Shown: positions 44,387-55,542 of the stretch, in pieces | Position numbering within the stretch: the stretch's first letter is position 1 | Layout of the letters: the number at the start of each line of letters is the position of its first letter | Origin: Mycobacterium senriense | GTDB taxonomy: Bacteria > Actinomycetota > Actinomycetes > Mycobacteriales > Mycobacteriaceae | Direction of reading: 5' to 3' | Assembly (NCBI RefSeq): GCF_019668465.1 | Contig: NZ_AP024828.1 | Span: 1,364,001-1,428,000 of the forward strand | Length of the DNA: 64,000 bases | Notes under the pieces: model-generated | Seen by the model: only the letters and a program-made list of their open reading frames with translations | Database searches by the model: none | What the model was told of the DNA's origin: nothing | Translations under genes and position numbers: made by a program

Positions 44387-44406
44387 TAGCGCATGCGCTA
44401 GCGCAT
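44387..44406. repeat. two interlocked 14-bp palindromes
   Basis: TAGCGCATGCGCTA (44387-44400) and ATGCGCTAGCGCAT (44393-44406) are both perfect palindromes sharing eight bases. They lie 17 bp after the permease stop and about 200 bp before fbpC. They can form alternative hairpins or bind an oligomeric regulator. There is no T run, so a classical terminator is unlikely. Confidence 0.5.
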
Positions 44407-44477
44407 TGCAAGAAGGGCACATGGTTCCGAGAGCCGATCGTGACCCGACCGTGACGATTTCTGGGCGAGGCCCAATC

Positions 44478-44487
44478 GTTAGCTAAC
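44478..44487. promoter_or_regulatory. GTTAGCTAAC palindrome upstream of fbpC
   Basis: A perfect 10-bp palindrome about 120 bp upstream of the fbpC start in an otherwise featureless 200-bp leader/promoter region. It is possibly regulatory. Confidence 0.3.
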
Positions 44488-44598
44488 CGCGATCTGATAT
44501 CCCGGCCGCGACAACCGTTTTCGGCCCTCTCGCTGTGTTTGACTCCCCGAGAACAGATTCGACCGCACCATGCGGCAGATGAAAGTTGGGATGGGTAG

Positions 44599-45630
<1,032 letters not shown>

Positions 45631-45640
45631 GCCCAAAGCC

Positions 45641-45688
45641 AGCATCGGCAGTAGCGCACCGGTCAGCGCTACTGCCGATGCTCTTTTT
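45641..45688 (+). terminator. strong hairpin terminator after fbpC
   Basis: AGCATCGGCAGTAGCGC (45641-45657) pairs perfectly over 17 bases with 45666-45682 around an 8-base loop, followed by CTTTTT. Such a long perfect stem with a T tract is rare in mycobacteria. It separates fbpC from the convergent DUF1275 gene. Confidence 0.9.
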
Positions 45689-46380
45689 CACGCCTCGCCG
45701 AGCAGGGCCCGGCGATCGGAGTGGAAATACGTGTAGCCGGTGGTCAACGCGCACACCAAGGTGGCCACCACCAGCATCCACGTCCCGTTGACCAGCGTGC
45801 TGATGAAACCGCCCACCGCGGCGCCCACCGCGAAGCTGGCGAACAGCAGGAAGTAGCCCAGCCAGTCCGCCGCGGATCCGCCGGCGATGTGGCGCTCGAT
45901 CCCCTGGCCCATCTTCACCAGCGTGCCGGTCACGTAGCTCAGCGGGACCGAAACCTCGCCGTCCTTGACGAAAGACGTGTTCAACGCGCCAATCCCGAAG
46001 GCCACCAACATGATTGGTGCGAAGTCGAGCAGATTCTCTTCCCAGCCCTCGTCGATGACGTCGGCCACCGTGGCCGCCGCCAGGCTGAACGTCGTCAGCA
46101 CCGTCGGGCCGTGCGGGTGCGCCACCCAGAAATGCCGCCGGCAGACCGAGGCCACCACCACGCCCGCCACGAAGCAGACGATCAACACCCCCGCCGTGGC
46201 CGACAGCAGCACGTCGCCGCGGAAATACCCGAGCACCGCGCGCTGGGCATTGCCGGTCATGAAGGTCACGAAGTAGCCGGCGGAATGGGTGAAGGCGGTG
46301 GCCCCCAGCACACCCGCGAGCGCCGCCAGCACCCACGACAACCGCGACTCGCTGTTGCATATGTCACTCGGCACACGCAC
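45688..46380 (-). CDS. DUF1275 (YoaK-like) membrane protein
   Basis: About 230 residues with six predicted membrane helices. The DUF1275 pattern is visible: AFTHSAGYFVTFMTGNAQR at the N-terminus, and GIGALNTSFVKDGEVSVPLSYVTGTLVKMG in the middle, here given in two parts (GIGALNTSFVK, then VSYVTGT-like). The function of the family is unknown. The GTG at 46380 is my choice of start; a second GTG follows six bases later. The mak gene lies upstream on the same strand with 40 bp between. Confidence 0.82.
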   Translation of the reverse strand: MRVPSDICNSESRLSWVLAALAGVLGATAFTHSAGYFVTFMTGNAQRAVLGYFRGDVLLSATAGVLIVCFVAGVVVASVCRRHFWVAHPHGPTVLTTFSLAAATVADVIDEGWEENLLDFAPIMLVAFGIGALNTSFVKDGEVSVPLSYVTGTLVKMGQGIERHIAGGSAADWLGYFLLFASFAVGAAVGGFISTLVNGTWMLVVATLVCALTTGYTYFHSDRRALLGEA

Positions 46381-46420
46381 ATGCTTCCAGACGGCCGCGG
46401 CGCGCGCAGCGGACGCGAAC

Positions 46421-47770
46421 CTAGCTTGATAGGCGAGCGATGGAGCGCAACGGAATCGGCAGCCAACCCGGCCGGTGGCGCGCCTCGTAGCCGGCCTCGT
46501 AGACGGCCTTGTCGAGCTCGTAGGCGGCCAGCAGCGGCGCCGAGTCGCGCGGGTCGATCCCGGAGGCGGCCGCGTAGCCGTCGCAGAACGCCGTCCGGTT
46601 GCGCTCGACCCACTCGCGGGCGCGCGCCGCCAGTTGCTTGTCGGCCGCGTGATCCACCAACGGCCCGTAGGCGGCGTACTCGAACGACCGCAGCACGCCG
46701 GCCACGTCGCGCAACGGCGAATCGGGTGCGCGGCGCTCCTCGAGCGGCTGTCCCGGTTCGCCCTCGAAATCAATGAGCAGCCAGCGCTCCGGCGTGCGCA
46801 GCACCTGGCCCAGGTGCAGATCGCCGTGGATGCGCTGCACAGTGATCTGCTCGGTGTCCAGCTTCTGGAAGCGCTCCTCGATCGTCGCCGCGTGTTCCTT
46901 GAGCTGGGGAACCAGGGCCACGGTCGCCGACAGCCGCGAGAGCACGTTGTCCACCGGGAAGGAGGCCTGCGAGGTGCCGAGGGTCTCGGCCAGGGTGGCG
47001 TGCACCGACGCCACCGCCTCGCCCAGGCGGTAGGACTCGCCGGCGAAGTCGCCGCCGACCTCGTACGCGTACAGGTCACCCTCGGCGAACAGGTCGCGGA
47101 CGCTGGCGGTGGCCATCGCCCAGCCCTCGGCGGCGTTGGCGGCGAACGCGGTCACCATGCCCAACGGCCACGCCGCGTCGGCGCCGCCGTCCGAACCCGT
47201 CATCTCGTAGGTCCCCAGCAGCCGCGCGACGTGCGGATTGCCGGCCCGGCCGAGCACACGGTTCAGCTCGATGTCGGGGTTGATGCCGCTGCTGACCCGC
47301 CGGAACACCTTGAAGATGGCATCCCGGTCGAAGATGACGCTGGTGTTGGACTGCTCGGCGTCCGATACGTGCGCCATCGCCTCCAGCGGCAGCACCGCAT
47401 CCGGTTCCTTGGCGAATTTCACCTCGGCGCCCGACGCGCCGCTGCGTGAGGCGGACGAGTCGACCAGCGAGAGCAGAAACTTCGGCGCGTCGGCGTCATA
47501 CATCGCGTCGAAACCGGTCCGGTCGTCCGCGGCGCCGATGGTCGCGACGCTGCTGTATTCGGAGACCGGGGCGGCATCCCACCGCACGATCACCTGGTAT
47601 TGGTGCCGGGAACCGTCGGCGTAGTCGACGTCGACGAGCACCAGGTCGAGGCCGTCGTCGAGCGGGACGACGACGCTCGCCTCGGCGCCGGTCAGTTCGC
47701 GGTTGCGCCCGGCGTACCAGCGTTGGTGTGGAAGCCACTCAGACCAGGGCAGCTTGGCCGGCTGAGTCAT
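46421..47770 (-). CDS. mak: maltokinase
   Basis: A 449-residue maltokinase that phosphorylates maltose to maltose-1-phosphate with ATP, feeding the GlgE alpha-glucan pathway. The eukaryotic-kinase-like C-terminal lobe has [12 protein letters not shown] (catalytic loop) and [16 protein letters not shown] (metal-binding Asp). The N-terminal cap domain starts [17 protein letters not shown] chose ATG 47770 because AGGAG sits 8-9 bases upstream; GTG 47779 would add three residues. It follows treS by 55 bp, matching Rv0127-Rv0126. Confidence 0.95.
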   Translation of the reverse strand: MTQPAKLPWSEWLPHQRWYAGRNRELTGAEASVVVPLDDGLDLVLVDVDYADGSRHQYQVIVRWDAAPVSEYSSVATIGAADDRTGFDAMYDADAPKFLLSLVDSSASRSGASGAEVKFAKEPDAVLPLEAMAHVSDAEQSNTSVIFDRDAIFKVFRRVSSGINPDIELNRVLGRAGNPHVARLLGTYEMTGSDGGADAAWPLGMVTAFAANAAEGWAMATASVRDLFAEGDLYAYEVGGDFAGESYRLGEAVASVHATLAETLGTSQASFPVDNVLSRLSATVALVPQLKEHAATIEERFQKLDTEQITVQRIHGDLHLGQVLRTPERWLLIDFEGEPGQPLEERRAPDSPLRDVAGVLRSFEYAAYGPLVDHAADKQLAARAREWVERNRTAFCDGYAAASGIDPRDSAPLLAAYELDKAVYEAGYEARHRPGWLPIPLRSIARLSS

Positions 47771-47825
47771 TTGCGCCACTCCTTCTCATCGGTTCCGCTT
47801 TGCATCGTCGCGGCGCGAGTCCTCG

Positions 47826-49598
47826 TCATCCATCTTCCTCGCATCCGGTCAGCTGGAACCAGTAGAACCCGTGTCCAGGCAGTGTGAGCAGGTAGGGCAG
47901 GTGACCGATGCGCGGAAACTCCACCTGCCCGGTCAGCTCGACCGGCGTGCATCCGCTCCACTGCTGCAGATTCAGTTCGATCGGCTGGGGGAAACGCGAC
48001 AGGTTGTTGACACACAGCACGGTGTCACCGTCATCGGACACCTGCCGCACGAAGGCCAGCACCGACGGGTTCGAGCCGCCCAGCTCTTCGAAGGTCCCGA
48101 TCGCGAAGGCCTCGTGACGGCGCCGTACGGCCAGCATCGTCCGGGTGAAGTTGAGCAGCGACGTCGAGGTGTCGCGTTGAGCCTCGACGTTGACCGCCTG
48201 ATAGCCGTAGACGGAGTCCTGGCTGGGCGGCAGATAGAGCCGGCCCGGGTTGGCCTTGGAGAAGCCGGCGTTGCGGTCGGGTGTCCACTGCATCGGTGTG
48301 CGCACCCCGTCGCGGTCACCCAGCCAGATCACGTCGCCCATGCCGATCTCGTCACCGTAGTAAAGGACCGGCGAGCCGGGCAGCGACATCAGCAGCGCGG
48401 TGAACAGCTCGATCTGGTTGCGGTCGTTCTCCAGCAGCGGAGCCAACCGGCGGCGGATCCCGACGTTCGCCTTCATCCGCGGATCTTTGGCGTACTCGGA
48501 GTACATGTAGTCACGCTCTTCGTCGGAGACCATCTCCAGCGTCAACTCGTCGTGGTTACGCAGGAAGATGCCCCACTGCGCCATGTCAGGGATTTCGGGC
48601 GTCTGGGCCAAGATCTCCGAAATCGGAAAGCGCGATTCCCGACGCACCGCCATGAAGATGCGCGGCATCAGCGGAAAGTGAAACGCCATGTGGCACTCGT
48701 CACCACCGGTAGTGGCGTCGCCGAAGTACTCCACGACGTCGGCCGGCCACTGGTTGGCCTCGGCCAGCAGCACCCGGCCGGGGAACTCATCGTCGATGAC
48801 CTTGCGCACGCGCTTGAGGAAGGCGTGCGTCTCGGGCAGGTTCTCGCAGTTCGTGCCCTCCCGTTCGAACAGGTAGGGCACCGCGTCCAACCGGAACCCG
48901 TCGATACCCAGCTCGAGCCAGAACCGGAGCACGTCGATCATGGCTTCCTGCACGGCCGGGTTGTCGTAGTTCAGGTCGGGCTGGTGGGAGAAGAACCGGT
49001 GCCAGTAGAACTGCTTGCGCACCGGGTCGAAGGTCCAGTTGGACTCCTCGGTGTCGATGAAGATGATCCGCGCGTCGGTGTACTTCTCGCTGGTGTCGCT
49101 CCACACGTAGAAGTCGCCGTACGGGCCGTCGGGGTCGTGCCGAGACTCCTGAAACCAGGGGTGTGAATCCGAGGTGTGGTTCATCACCAAATCGGTGATG
49201 ACCCGGATGCCCCGCTCGTGCGCGGCGTTGAGCAGCGCGACGAAATCTTCGACCGTCCCGAACTCGGGCAGCACCTTGTAGAAGTCCCGGATGTCATACC
49301 CACCGTCGCGCAGGGGCGAGTCGTAGAAGGGCGGCAGCCAGATGCAGTCGATGCCCAGCCACTGCAGGTAGTCCAGGCGCCCCAACAGACCGCGCAGGTC
49401 ACCGGCACCGTCGGCGTTGGCATCGAAGAACGCACGGACCAGCACCTCGTAGAACACCGCGTGCTTGAACCACGTGGGGTCGGTGGGCAGCGCGGCGGCG
49501 TTGTTGAAGTCCTCGGCGTCGGGGTGCTCGACCACGCCGTCCTGGACGTGACTGCCACCCTCGGGATGGTGCTCGACAGCTTCTCTTGCGTCGTTCAT
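47826..49598 (-). CDS. treS: trehalose synthase TreS
   Basis: A 590-residue GH13 alpha-amylase-family enzyme that interconverts trehalose and maltose and forms a complex with Mak. The GH13 motifs are [19 protein letters not shown] (catalytic Asp), the acid/base Glu in LLAEANQWP, and [10 protein letters not shown]. The C-terminal beta domain ends [11 protein letters not shown]. Start candidates are ATG 49598 and GTG 49607. It forms a two-gene unit with mak. Confidence 0.96.
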   Translation of the reverse strand: MNDAREAVEHHPEGGSHVQDGVVEHPDAEDFNNAAALPTDPTWFKHAVFYEVLVRAFFDANADGAGDLRGLLGRLDYLQWLGIDCIWLPPFYDSPLRDGGYDIRDFYKVLPEFGTVEDFVALLNAAHERGIRVITDLVMNHTSDSHPWFQESRHDPDGPYGDFYVWSDTSEKYTDARIIFIDTEESNWTFDPVRKQFYWHRFFSHQPDLNYDNPAVQEAMIDVLRFWLELGIDGFRLDAVPYLFEREGTNCENLPETHAFLKRVRKVIDDEFPGRVLLAEANQWPADVVEYFGDATTGGDECHMAFHFPLMPRIFMAVRRESRFPISEILAQTPEIPDMAQWGIFLRNHDELTLEMVSDEERDYMYSEYAKDPRMKANVGIRRRLAPLLENDRNQIELFTALLMSLPGSPVLYYGDEIGMGDVIWLGDRDGVRTPMQWTPDRNAGFSKANPGRLYLPPSQDSVYGYQAVNVEAQRDTSTSLLNFTRTMLAVRRRHEAFAIGTFEELGGSNPSVLAFVRQVSDDGDTVLCVNNLSRFPQPIELNLQQWSGCTPVELTGQVEFPRIGHLPYLLTLPGHGFYWFQLTGCEEDG

Positions 49599-49719
49599 CA
49601 AATCCACGATGCCACGGATACCCTGGGGGCGACTTTCGGAATCACACCGCCATGTTTACGACGAAACACGCCCGGCAGCAAACGAATTCGCCACCGGTCG
49701 CGTCCCGTCGGCACGGATG

Positions 49720-50802
49720 TCAGGCCGGCGGTCCCTCCGCCAGAATGATGTTGGCGGTGCGGTCGCCACCGTCGTTGGACCGGTAGTGCACCGAGATGGT
49801 GTCCCCCGGATGATGCGGGACGAGCACCTCGGTCATGGACGTCGCGCCGGTGATCGCGACGTTGTCGACGCCGGTGATGAGGTCGCCCGGTGCGATCCCG
49901 GCGGCCCCGGCGGGACCGGTGCTGACGACCCGCTGCACCCGCGCGCCCGTGCCGTTGTTGTCCATCACACCCAGGCCGAGGAAGGCCGTGGGACCGATGT
50001 GCACCGTGTTAGAGCCGGCGCCCGAGCGGATCTGTCCGGCAACGCCCATCGCACGCCCGATCGGGATGGCGAAGCCCTGCCCGCCCGACATCTTGTAGCT
50101 GTCGGTGGCGGCGGTGTCCACGCCGATCACCTGCCCGGCATTGTTCACCATCGGCCCGCCGGAGTCGCCCGGCTTGATCGGGGCGTCCGCCTGGATCAGG
50201 CCGCCCAGGCTCTCCTGCGCGCCGGTCAGCGTGTCGGTTGCCGAGACGCTCTGGTTCAGCGCGACGACCTTGCCGGTCACCGCGTTGGGCGTGCCGCCCT
50301 GCCCGTTGACGTTGCCGAGCGCGACGATGGGCTCCCCCACCGTGGCCTCGCCGCCGATCGCGACGGTGGGAAGGCCGGCCGCGCCGCGCAGCTGCAGCAC
50401 CGCGATGTCCTGCGTGCGGTCGTAGCCGACCACGTCAACGGCGTAGCTCTGCCCGTTGCCGACGTCGAATGCGCTGATGTCGGTGGCGCCGGAGATCACG
50501 TGATTGTTGGTCAAGACGACGCCGTTGGGGTCGATCACGATCCCGGTTCCGGCGCCCACCGCGTTGTTGTAGCCGAATTTGGTGTCGATGTTGACCACCT
50601 GCGGCCCGACTTGACCGACCATCGCCGACGGATCGAGCGGCGCCTGGGGACGGTCGGTGAACCGGTCCAGCGCAAAATTCGACGGCGCCGCCGACGCCGG
50701 CGCGAGGCCCACCCCGGACCCCAGGCCGAGGCCCAGTCCAACCACGGTCAGCACGCTGACCAACCATGACCACAAGATCGGGCGGTGCTGCGATTTGCTC
50801 AT
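49720..50802 (-). CDS. pepA: secreted serine protease PepA (Mtb32A-like)
   Basis: A 360-residue HtrA-like trypsin-fold protease with a C-terminal PDZ domain. A signal peptide covers about residues 1-40 (a hydrophobic stretch before GLAPASAAPS). The triad is His in LTNNHVISG, Asp in YDRTQDIAVLQL and Ser in PGDSGGPMVNN. The PDZ begins near residue 265. The M. tuberculosis homologue (Rv0125) is an antigen used in vaccine fusions. ATG 50802 has GGAGGGTGA upstream. Confidence 0.95.
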   Translation of the reverse strand: MSKSQHRPILWSWLVSVLTVVGLGLGLGSGVGLAPASAAPSNFALDRFTDRPQAPLDPSAMVGQVGPQVVNIDTKFGYNNAVGAGTGIVIDPNGVVLTNNHVISGATDISAFDVGNGQSYAVDVVGYDRTQDIAVLQLRGAAGLPTVAIGGEATVGEPIVALGNVNGQGGTPNAVTGKVVALNQSVSATDTLTGAQESLGGLIQADAPIKPGDSGGPMVNNAGQVIGVDTAATDSYKMSGGQGFAIPIGRAMGVAGQIRSGAGSNTVHIGPTAFLGLGVMDNNGTGARVQRVVSTGPAGAAGIAPGDLITGVDNVAITGATSMTEVLVPHHPGDTISVHYRSNDGGDRTANIILAEGPPA

Positions 50803-50975
50803 CGGTGTCACCCTCCTGCTTCGCGGTAAAGAACAAACTGTCCCGGCCTCAGGATCTTGGCGGCACATTTGTGTGTATATAACCGTAATGCTGGTAGCTA
50901 TGCACGGCATGTGCCAGGTCTGACGCGCCTCATCGGCTTCCCAGCCCTATTTGCCGCCCGTCCTAAGCTGACCCG

Positions 50976-51392
50976 GTGGGCGCATTCGACCCCAAGGCCG
51001 ACTTCACCCGGTCCCCGGTAGCCCGGCTGGCCACGGTCGCGCCCGGTGGCCTGCCGCACCTGGTGCCGGTGGTCTTCGCGGTCGCCGCCGACAACCGCGA
51101 CGTGGTCTACACGGCCGTCGACGCGAAACCGAAAACGACGCGGCGGCTGCGCCGCCTGGCCAACATCGACACCAACCCACGGGTGAGCCTGCTCGTCGAT
51201 CACTACGCCGACGACTGGACCCAGCTGTGGTGGGTGCGCGCCGACGGCCTGGCGACCGTCCACACCGACGGGGCTGCCGTTGAGCTCGCCCGCCGCCTGC
51301 TGCGCGCTAAATACCCTCAGTACCAAACGGTTTCGCTGGACGGCCCGGTGATCGAGGTCGCGGTGCAGCGTTGGTCCAGCTGGCATTACTGA
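50976..51392 (+). CDS. F420-binding PPOX-class protein (Rv0121c-type)
   Basis: A 138-residue split-barrel protein of the pyridoxamine-phosphate-oxidase superfamily, TIGR03668/F420 branch. Blocks are [40 protein letters not shown] and [12 protein letters not shown]. Such proteins use F420 or a flavin for reduction of small molecules; the substrate is not known. The start is a GTG. It is divergent from pepA; H37Rv places PE_PGRS2 and two other genes in between, all absent here. Confidence 0.88.
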   Translation: MGAFDPKADFTRSPVARLATVAPGGLPHLVPVVFAVAADNRDVVYTAVDAKPKTTRRLRRLANIDTNPRVSLLVDHYADDWTQLWWVRADGLATVHTDGAAVELARRLLRAKYPQYQTVSLDGPVIEVAVQRWSSWHY

Positions 51393-51536
51393 GCGGCGTC
51401 CCGAAAGCTGCGGCGCGGCTCCGGGCACCTGATCTGGCCCGACGGTCTTGTGGTCGACCGAAGTTGGGTGAATGGTAGCTAGATAGGTGCTAACCAGGGC
51501 GGCAACGGCGCGCCCTGGGCAACCTGGAGGAAAGTC

Positions 51537-53696
51537 ATGGCCGACAGGACAAATACTTCCCAAGGAGCGGGGAACGCTCCTACCGCCGACGGTCCGGACC
51601 AGATTCGCAACGTCGTGCTGGTGGGTCCGTCGGGTGGCGGCAAAACCACACTCGTAGAAGCCCTATTGGTCGCCGCCGGTGTGCTGACCCGCGGCGGCTC
51701 GGTCGCCGACGGCAGCACGGTCTGCGACTACGACGATGCCGAGATCCGCCAACAACGATCGGTGGGCGTCGCCGTGGCGTCCCTGTCGCACGACGGCGTC
51801 AAGGTGAACCTGGTCGACACCCCCGGATACGCCGATTTCGTCGGCGAGTTGCGGGCCGGGCTGCGCGCCGCGGATTGCGCGCTGTTCGTCATCGCGGCCA
51901 ACGAGGGCGTCGACGAGCCCACCAAATCGCTGTGGCAGGAATGCAACCAGGTCGGCATGCCCCGCGCCGTGGTGATCACCAAGCTCGACCACACCCGGGC
52001 GAATTACTCCGAGGCGCTGGCCGCCGCACAGAATGCGTTCGGCGACAAGGTGTTACCGCTCTATCTGCCCACCGACCTGCCGTCCTGCCACGGCCTGATC
52101 GGCCTGCTGTCGCAGACCCGCTACGAATACACCGACGGCAATCGCACCGTGCAGCCACCGAATCCCTCGGACGCCGAGCAGATCGAGGAGGCGCGCGGTG
52201 CCCTGATCGAGGGAATCATCGAGGAGTCCGAGGACGAGTCGCTGATGGAGCGCTACCTCGGGGGCGAGGCCATCGACGAATCCGTGCTCATTGAGGACCT
52301 GGAGCGCGCCGTCGCCCGGGGGTCGTTCTTTCCGGTGATCCCGGTCTGCAGCAGCAGCGGCGTCGGCACCCTGGAATTGTTGGAGGTCGCCACGCGCGGC
52401 TTCCCGTCTCCGATGGAACACCCACTGCCCGAGGTCTTCACACAGGTCGGCGCGCCGCACGCCGGCCTGAAGTGTGCCGCGGACGCACCGTTGCTCGCGG
52501 AGGTGGTGAAGACGACGTCGGACCCGTACGTGGGCAGGGTCAGCCTTGTCCGGGTGTTCTCCGGCACCATCAGGCCCGACGCGACGGTTCATGTGTCGGG
52601 CCATTTTGCGTCGTTCTTCGGCATGCCCAACGGCGACGGACATGCGCATCCCGACCACGACGAGGACGAGCGCATCGGGGTGCTGTCCTTCCCGCTGGGC
52701 AAGCAGCAACGCCCGGCGACTTTCGTGGTGGCGGGTGACATCTGCGCGATCGGCAAACTGAGCCGCGCCGAAACCGGTGACACGCTTTCGGACAAGTCCG
52801 AGCCGTTGGTGTTGAAGCCGTGGACCATGCCCGAACCGCTGCTGCCGGTCGCGATTGCGGCGCACGCCAAGACCGACGAGGACAAGCTGTCGGTCGGGCT
52901 GGGACGGCTGGCCGCCGAGGATCCGACGCTGCGGATCGAGCAGAACCCCGAAACCCACCAGATCGTGCTGTGGTGCATGGGCGAGTCGCATGCGGGTGTG
53001 GTTCTTGACGCGCTGGCCAACCGGTACGGCGTAACGGTCGATACCGTTGAACTGCGGGTCCCGCTGCGAGAAACGTTCGGCGGCAAGGCAAAAGGCCACG
53101 GCCGCCACGTCAAGCAGTCCGGCGGGCACGGCCAGTACGCGGTGTGCGACATCGAGGTGGAGCCGCTGCCGGAAGGCTCCGGTTTCGAATTCGTCGACAA
53201 GGTGGTCGGCGGAGCGGTGCCGCGGCAGTTCATCCCGAGCGTGGAGAAGGGCGTGCGGGCGCAGATGGAGAAGGGTGTACACGCGGGCTATCCGGTGGTC
53301 GACATCCGCGTCACCCTGCTCGACGGCAAGGCGCACAGCGTCGACTCGTCGGACTTCGCGTTCCAGATGGCGGGCTCGCTGGCGCTGCGCGAGGCCGCCG
53401 CGGCGACCAAGGTGGCGCTGCTCGAGCCCATCGACGAGATCTCGGTGCTGGTGCCCGACGATTTTGTCGGTGCGGTGATGGGTGACCTGTCCAGCCGGCG
53501 CGGCCGGGTGCTCGGGTCCGACACCGCGGGCAATGAGCGCACCGTGGTCAAGGCCGAGGTGCCGCAGGTGGAGTTGACCCGCTACGCGATCGACCTGCGG
53601 TCCCTGGCGCACGGCGCCGCCTCGTTCACCCGCTCGTTCGCCCGCTATGAACCCATGCCGGAATCCGCGGCCGCCCGGCTGAACGCCACCGTCTAG
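51537..53696 (+). CDS. fusA2: EF-G-like GTPase FusA2
   Basis: A 719-residue elongation-factor-G paralogue. The P-loop is GPSGGGKTTLVEALL, G3 is DTPGYADF and G4 is ITKLDH; the EF-G domains III-V follow (LWCMGESHAGVVLDAL, HVKQSGGHGQYAVCD, and the C-terminal ALREAAAATKVALLEP). Its P-loop and G4 differ from housekeeping EF-G (AHIDAGKTT, NKMD), so it probably is not the main translocase. The role of mycobacterial FusA2 is unsettled. The Shine-Dalgarno TGGAGGAAA is strong. Confidence 0.93.
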   Translation: MADRTNTSQGAGNAPTADGPDQIRNVVLVGPSGGGKTTLVEALLVAAGVLTRGGSVADGSTVCDYDDAEIRQQRSVGVAVASLSHDGVKVNLVDTPGYADFVGELRAGLRAADCALFVIAANEGVDEPTKSLWQECNQVGMPRAVVITKLDHTRANYSEALAAAQNAFGDKVLPLYLPTDLPSCHGLIGLLSQTRYEYTDGNRTVQPPNPSDAEQIEEARGALIEGIIEESEDESLMERYLGGEAIDESVLIEDLERAVARGSFFPVIPVCSSSGVGTLELLEVATRGFPSPMEHPLPEVFTQVGAPHAGLKCAADAPLLAEVVKTTSDPYVGRVSLVRVFSGTIRPDATVHVSGHFASFFGMPNGDGHAHPDHDEDERIGVLSFPLGKQQRPATFVVAGDICAIGKLSRAETGDTLSDKSEPLVLKPWTMPEPLLPVAIAAHAKTDEDKLSVGLGRLAAEDPTLRIEQNPETHQIVLWCMGESHAGVVLDALANRYGVTVDTVELRVPLRETFGGKAKGHGRHVKQSGGHGQYAVCDIEVEPLPEGSGFEFVDKVVGGAVPRQFIPSVEKGVRAQMEKGVHAGYPVVDIRVTLLDGKAHSVDSSDFAFQMAGSLALREAAAATKVALLEPIDEISVLVPDDFVGAVMGDLSSRRGRVLGSDTAGNERTVVKAEVPQVELTRYAIDLRSLAHGAASFTRSFARYEPMPESAAARLNATV

Positions 53697-53708
53697 CACC
53701 CCCGCCGT

Positions 53709-55301
53709 TCAGGCCTTGCGGCCGAACCGCTCGGCCACCGCGCGGCGGTCCAGCGATCCCTTTGCGGTGTGCGGCAACTCGCCGGCCTGCTGGAACTCGG
53801 CGGGCACCTCGAAGGGCGCCAGGCGCTCACGGCAGAACGCCGTCAGCTCGTCAGCCGTCGGCGCGGCCGACCCGCGGGCGACGATGACCGCGGCCACGGT
53901 CTCGCCGTACAGCTTGTCCGGCATGCCGAACACGCCCACCTCCAGCACGTCGGGGTGGGTCGCCAGGACGCCCTCGACGCGCTCCGGCGAGATCTTCTCC
54001 CCGCCCCGGTTGATGAGCTCCTTGATGCGGCCGCGGATGACGAGGTCGCCGGCCGGCGACAGCGTGCCCAGGTCGCCGGTGTGCAACCACCCCTGGGTGA
54101 AATTGGCGGCGGTGATGGACGGGTCGCCGAGGTAGCCGCGCACCACGGTCGGGCCGTGCAGCCACACCTCGCCGACCGTCTCCGCGGGCAGCGTCTGGCC
54201 ATCGGGCCCGACGATCCGGATTTCCGGTCCGGTCGACCGACCAACGAGACCCGGTGTGGCGCCGGGATTTTCGCCGCTGTCCGCTCCCCCGATGGCCGTC
54301 GTCGCCACCTGGTGGGTCGACTCGGTCATCCCGAACGCGCACACCACCGGCGCCGAGAACGTGTCGTGCAGCGCTTGCGCCGTCTCGGCGGTCAGCGGCG
54401 CGCTGCAACTGCGGATGAATCGCAGGGCGTGCGTCGCGCCCTGCTGCTCGGTTCGGGCGCGCTCCAGCAAGATCTGATGGATCGTCGGGACGGCGGTGTA
54501 CCAGGTGGCGCCGACGGCCTCGATGTCGTCCCAGAAAGTGTGCGCCGAGAACTTTCCGCGCGCGGGCAGCAACACCGCTCCCCCGGACACCAGGGTGCCC
54601 AGCAGCGCGGCGAGCAGACCATGCCCGTGGTAGAGCGGCATCACCGCCACCGTCGCGTCCCGCGGTCCCAGCCCGTAGCCGGCGATGATGGCCGCCACCG
54701 AGCGGGCGACGTTGTCGCGCGTCCAGGGCACCATCTTGGGCACGCCGGTGGTGCCGCCGGTGAACATGATCATGGCGTCGTCGTCGCGCAGCCCTTCCGG
54801 CGTTAAAGCATCGCCCGCGGGTGCCCCGGTGACATCCAGGCTCACCGCCGCGGCGCCGTCAGACCCGACGGTCACCGCGATCGGCCACCACGGCAAGCCT
54901 TCCGGTGCAGCCATGTCGGCGTCGGCGACCTGGTCGACGAGCACCGCCCGTGCGCCCACCGCCGCGCTGCGGGCGCGTTGTTCGGCGGCGGGCAGGGCCG
55001 GATCCAGCGGCACCACAACGAGATCCGCACGCGACCCGGCCAGCAGCCCGATGACGAATTCGGCGTTGCTGCCGGCGCGCAGCGCGACCCGGTCGCCCGT
55101 GAGCAGGCCGCCGGCCTTCAGCTGGGCGGCCAGATCGTCGACCAACCGGATCACCTCGCGGTAGTTGACCGGTATGCGCTCGGCGGTGACGACCAGGGCC
55201 GGTGCCTCCGGCGACCGGCGTGCCGCCGCCTCGACCAGATCGGCGATGCCGGGGGCGGATTCCGTCGTCCCCTCGCCGGTGGTGATCGCGTCAGTTGTCA
55301 T
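53709..55301 (-). CDS. fadD7: acyl/oxalate-CoA ligase FadD7
   Basis: A 530-residue adenylate-forming ligase. The AMP-binding motif is MFTGGTTGVPKMVPW near residue 180; GEVWLHGPTVVRGYL and HTGDLG follow; the C-terminal hinge is RGRIKELINRGGEKISP and the catalytic Lys is in HTAKGSLDRR. Length and composition resemble plant and fungal oxalyl-CoA synthetases rather than long-chain FadDs. Divergence from oxcA supports oxalate as substrate; that is inference. AAGGAG precedes the start. Confidence 0.88.
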   Translation of the reverse strand: MTTDAITTGEGTTESAPGIADLVEAAARRSPEAPALVVTAERIPVNYREVIRLVDDLAAQLKAGGLLTGDRVALRAGSNAEFVIGLLAGSRADLVVVPLDPALPAAEQRARSAAVGARAVLVDQVADADMAAPEGLPWWPIAVTVGSDGAAAVSLDVTGAPAGDALTPEGLRDDDAMIMFTGGTTGVPKMVPWTRDNVARSVAAIIAGYGLGPRDATVAVMPLYHGHGLLAALLGTLVSGGAVLLPARGKFSAHTFWDDIEAVGATWYTAVPTIHQILLERARTEQQGATHALRFIRSCSAPLTAETAQALHDTFSAPVVCAFGMTESTHQVATTAIGGADSGENPGATPGLVGRSTGPEIRIVGPDGQTLPAETVGEVWLHGPTVVRGYLGDPSITAANFTQGWLHTGDLGTLSPAGDLVIRGRIKELINRGGEKISPERVEGVLATHPDVLEVGVFGMPDKLYGETVAAVIVARGSAAPTADELTAFCRERLAPFEVPAEFQQAGELPHTAKGSLDRRAVAERFGRKA

Positions 55302-55385
55302 CGCCGCACTCCTTCCAGTCCTGCTACAGCTGCCACCCTGCCCGGCGGCCGTTTGTCGCGTCCAATATGGATTTGCTCACGACCG

Positions 55386-55400
55386 ATAACCGTTGGCTAT
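55386..55400. promoter_or_regulatory. LysR-type box between fadD7 and oxcA
   Basis: ATAACC-GTT-GGCTAT is an imperfect palindrome containing the T-N11-A pattern of LysR-type regulators. It lies in the 241-bp divergent promoter region of fadD7 and oxcA, and the LysR-type gene oxyS is adjacent to oxcA. It is a plausible OxyS site. Confidence 0.5.
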
Positions 55401-55542
55401 TAAAAAGCAGCAGCATTGGCGCTGACCTGCCACGATAGACGGTGTAAATCGTCGGATAGTGCCCTCGTCTTGGACACCCGGGGTGCGCCGGGGTCACAGT
55501 GATGGCCAAGGCAGTACCGCAAAGCATCCGAGGAGTCGCCCC

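Noticed and set aside
47871..49166. 431-codon open frame antisense to treS
   Set aside because: A high-GC shadow of treS; the product has no recognisable domain and the sense gene is certain.
49618..49623. SigF-like -10 (GGGTAT, minus strand) upstream of treS
   Set aside because: No GTTT lies 15-17 bases upstream of it.
52053..53699. 548-codon open frame antisense to fusA2
   Set aside because: Composition is typical of an antisense shadow; fusA2 has full EF-G motifs on the other strand.
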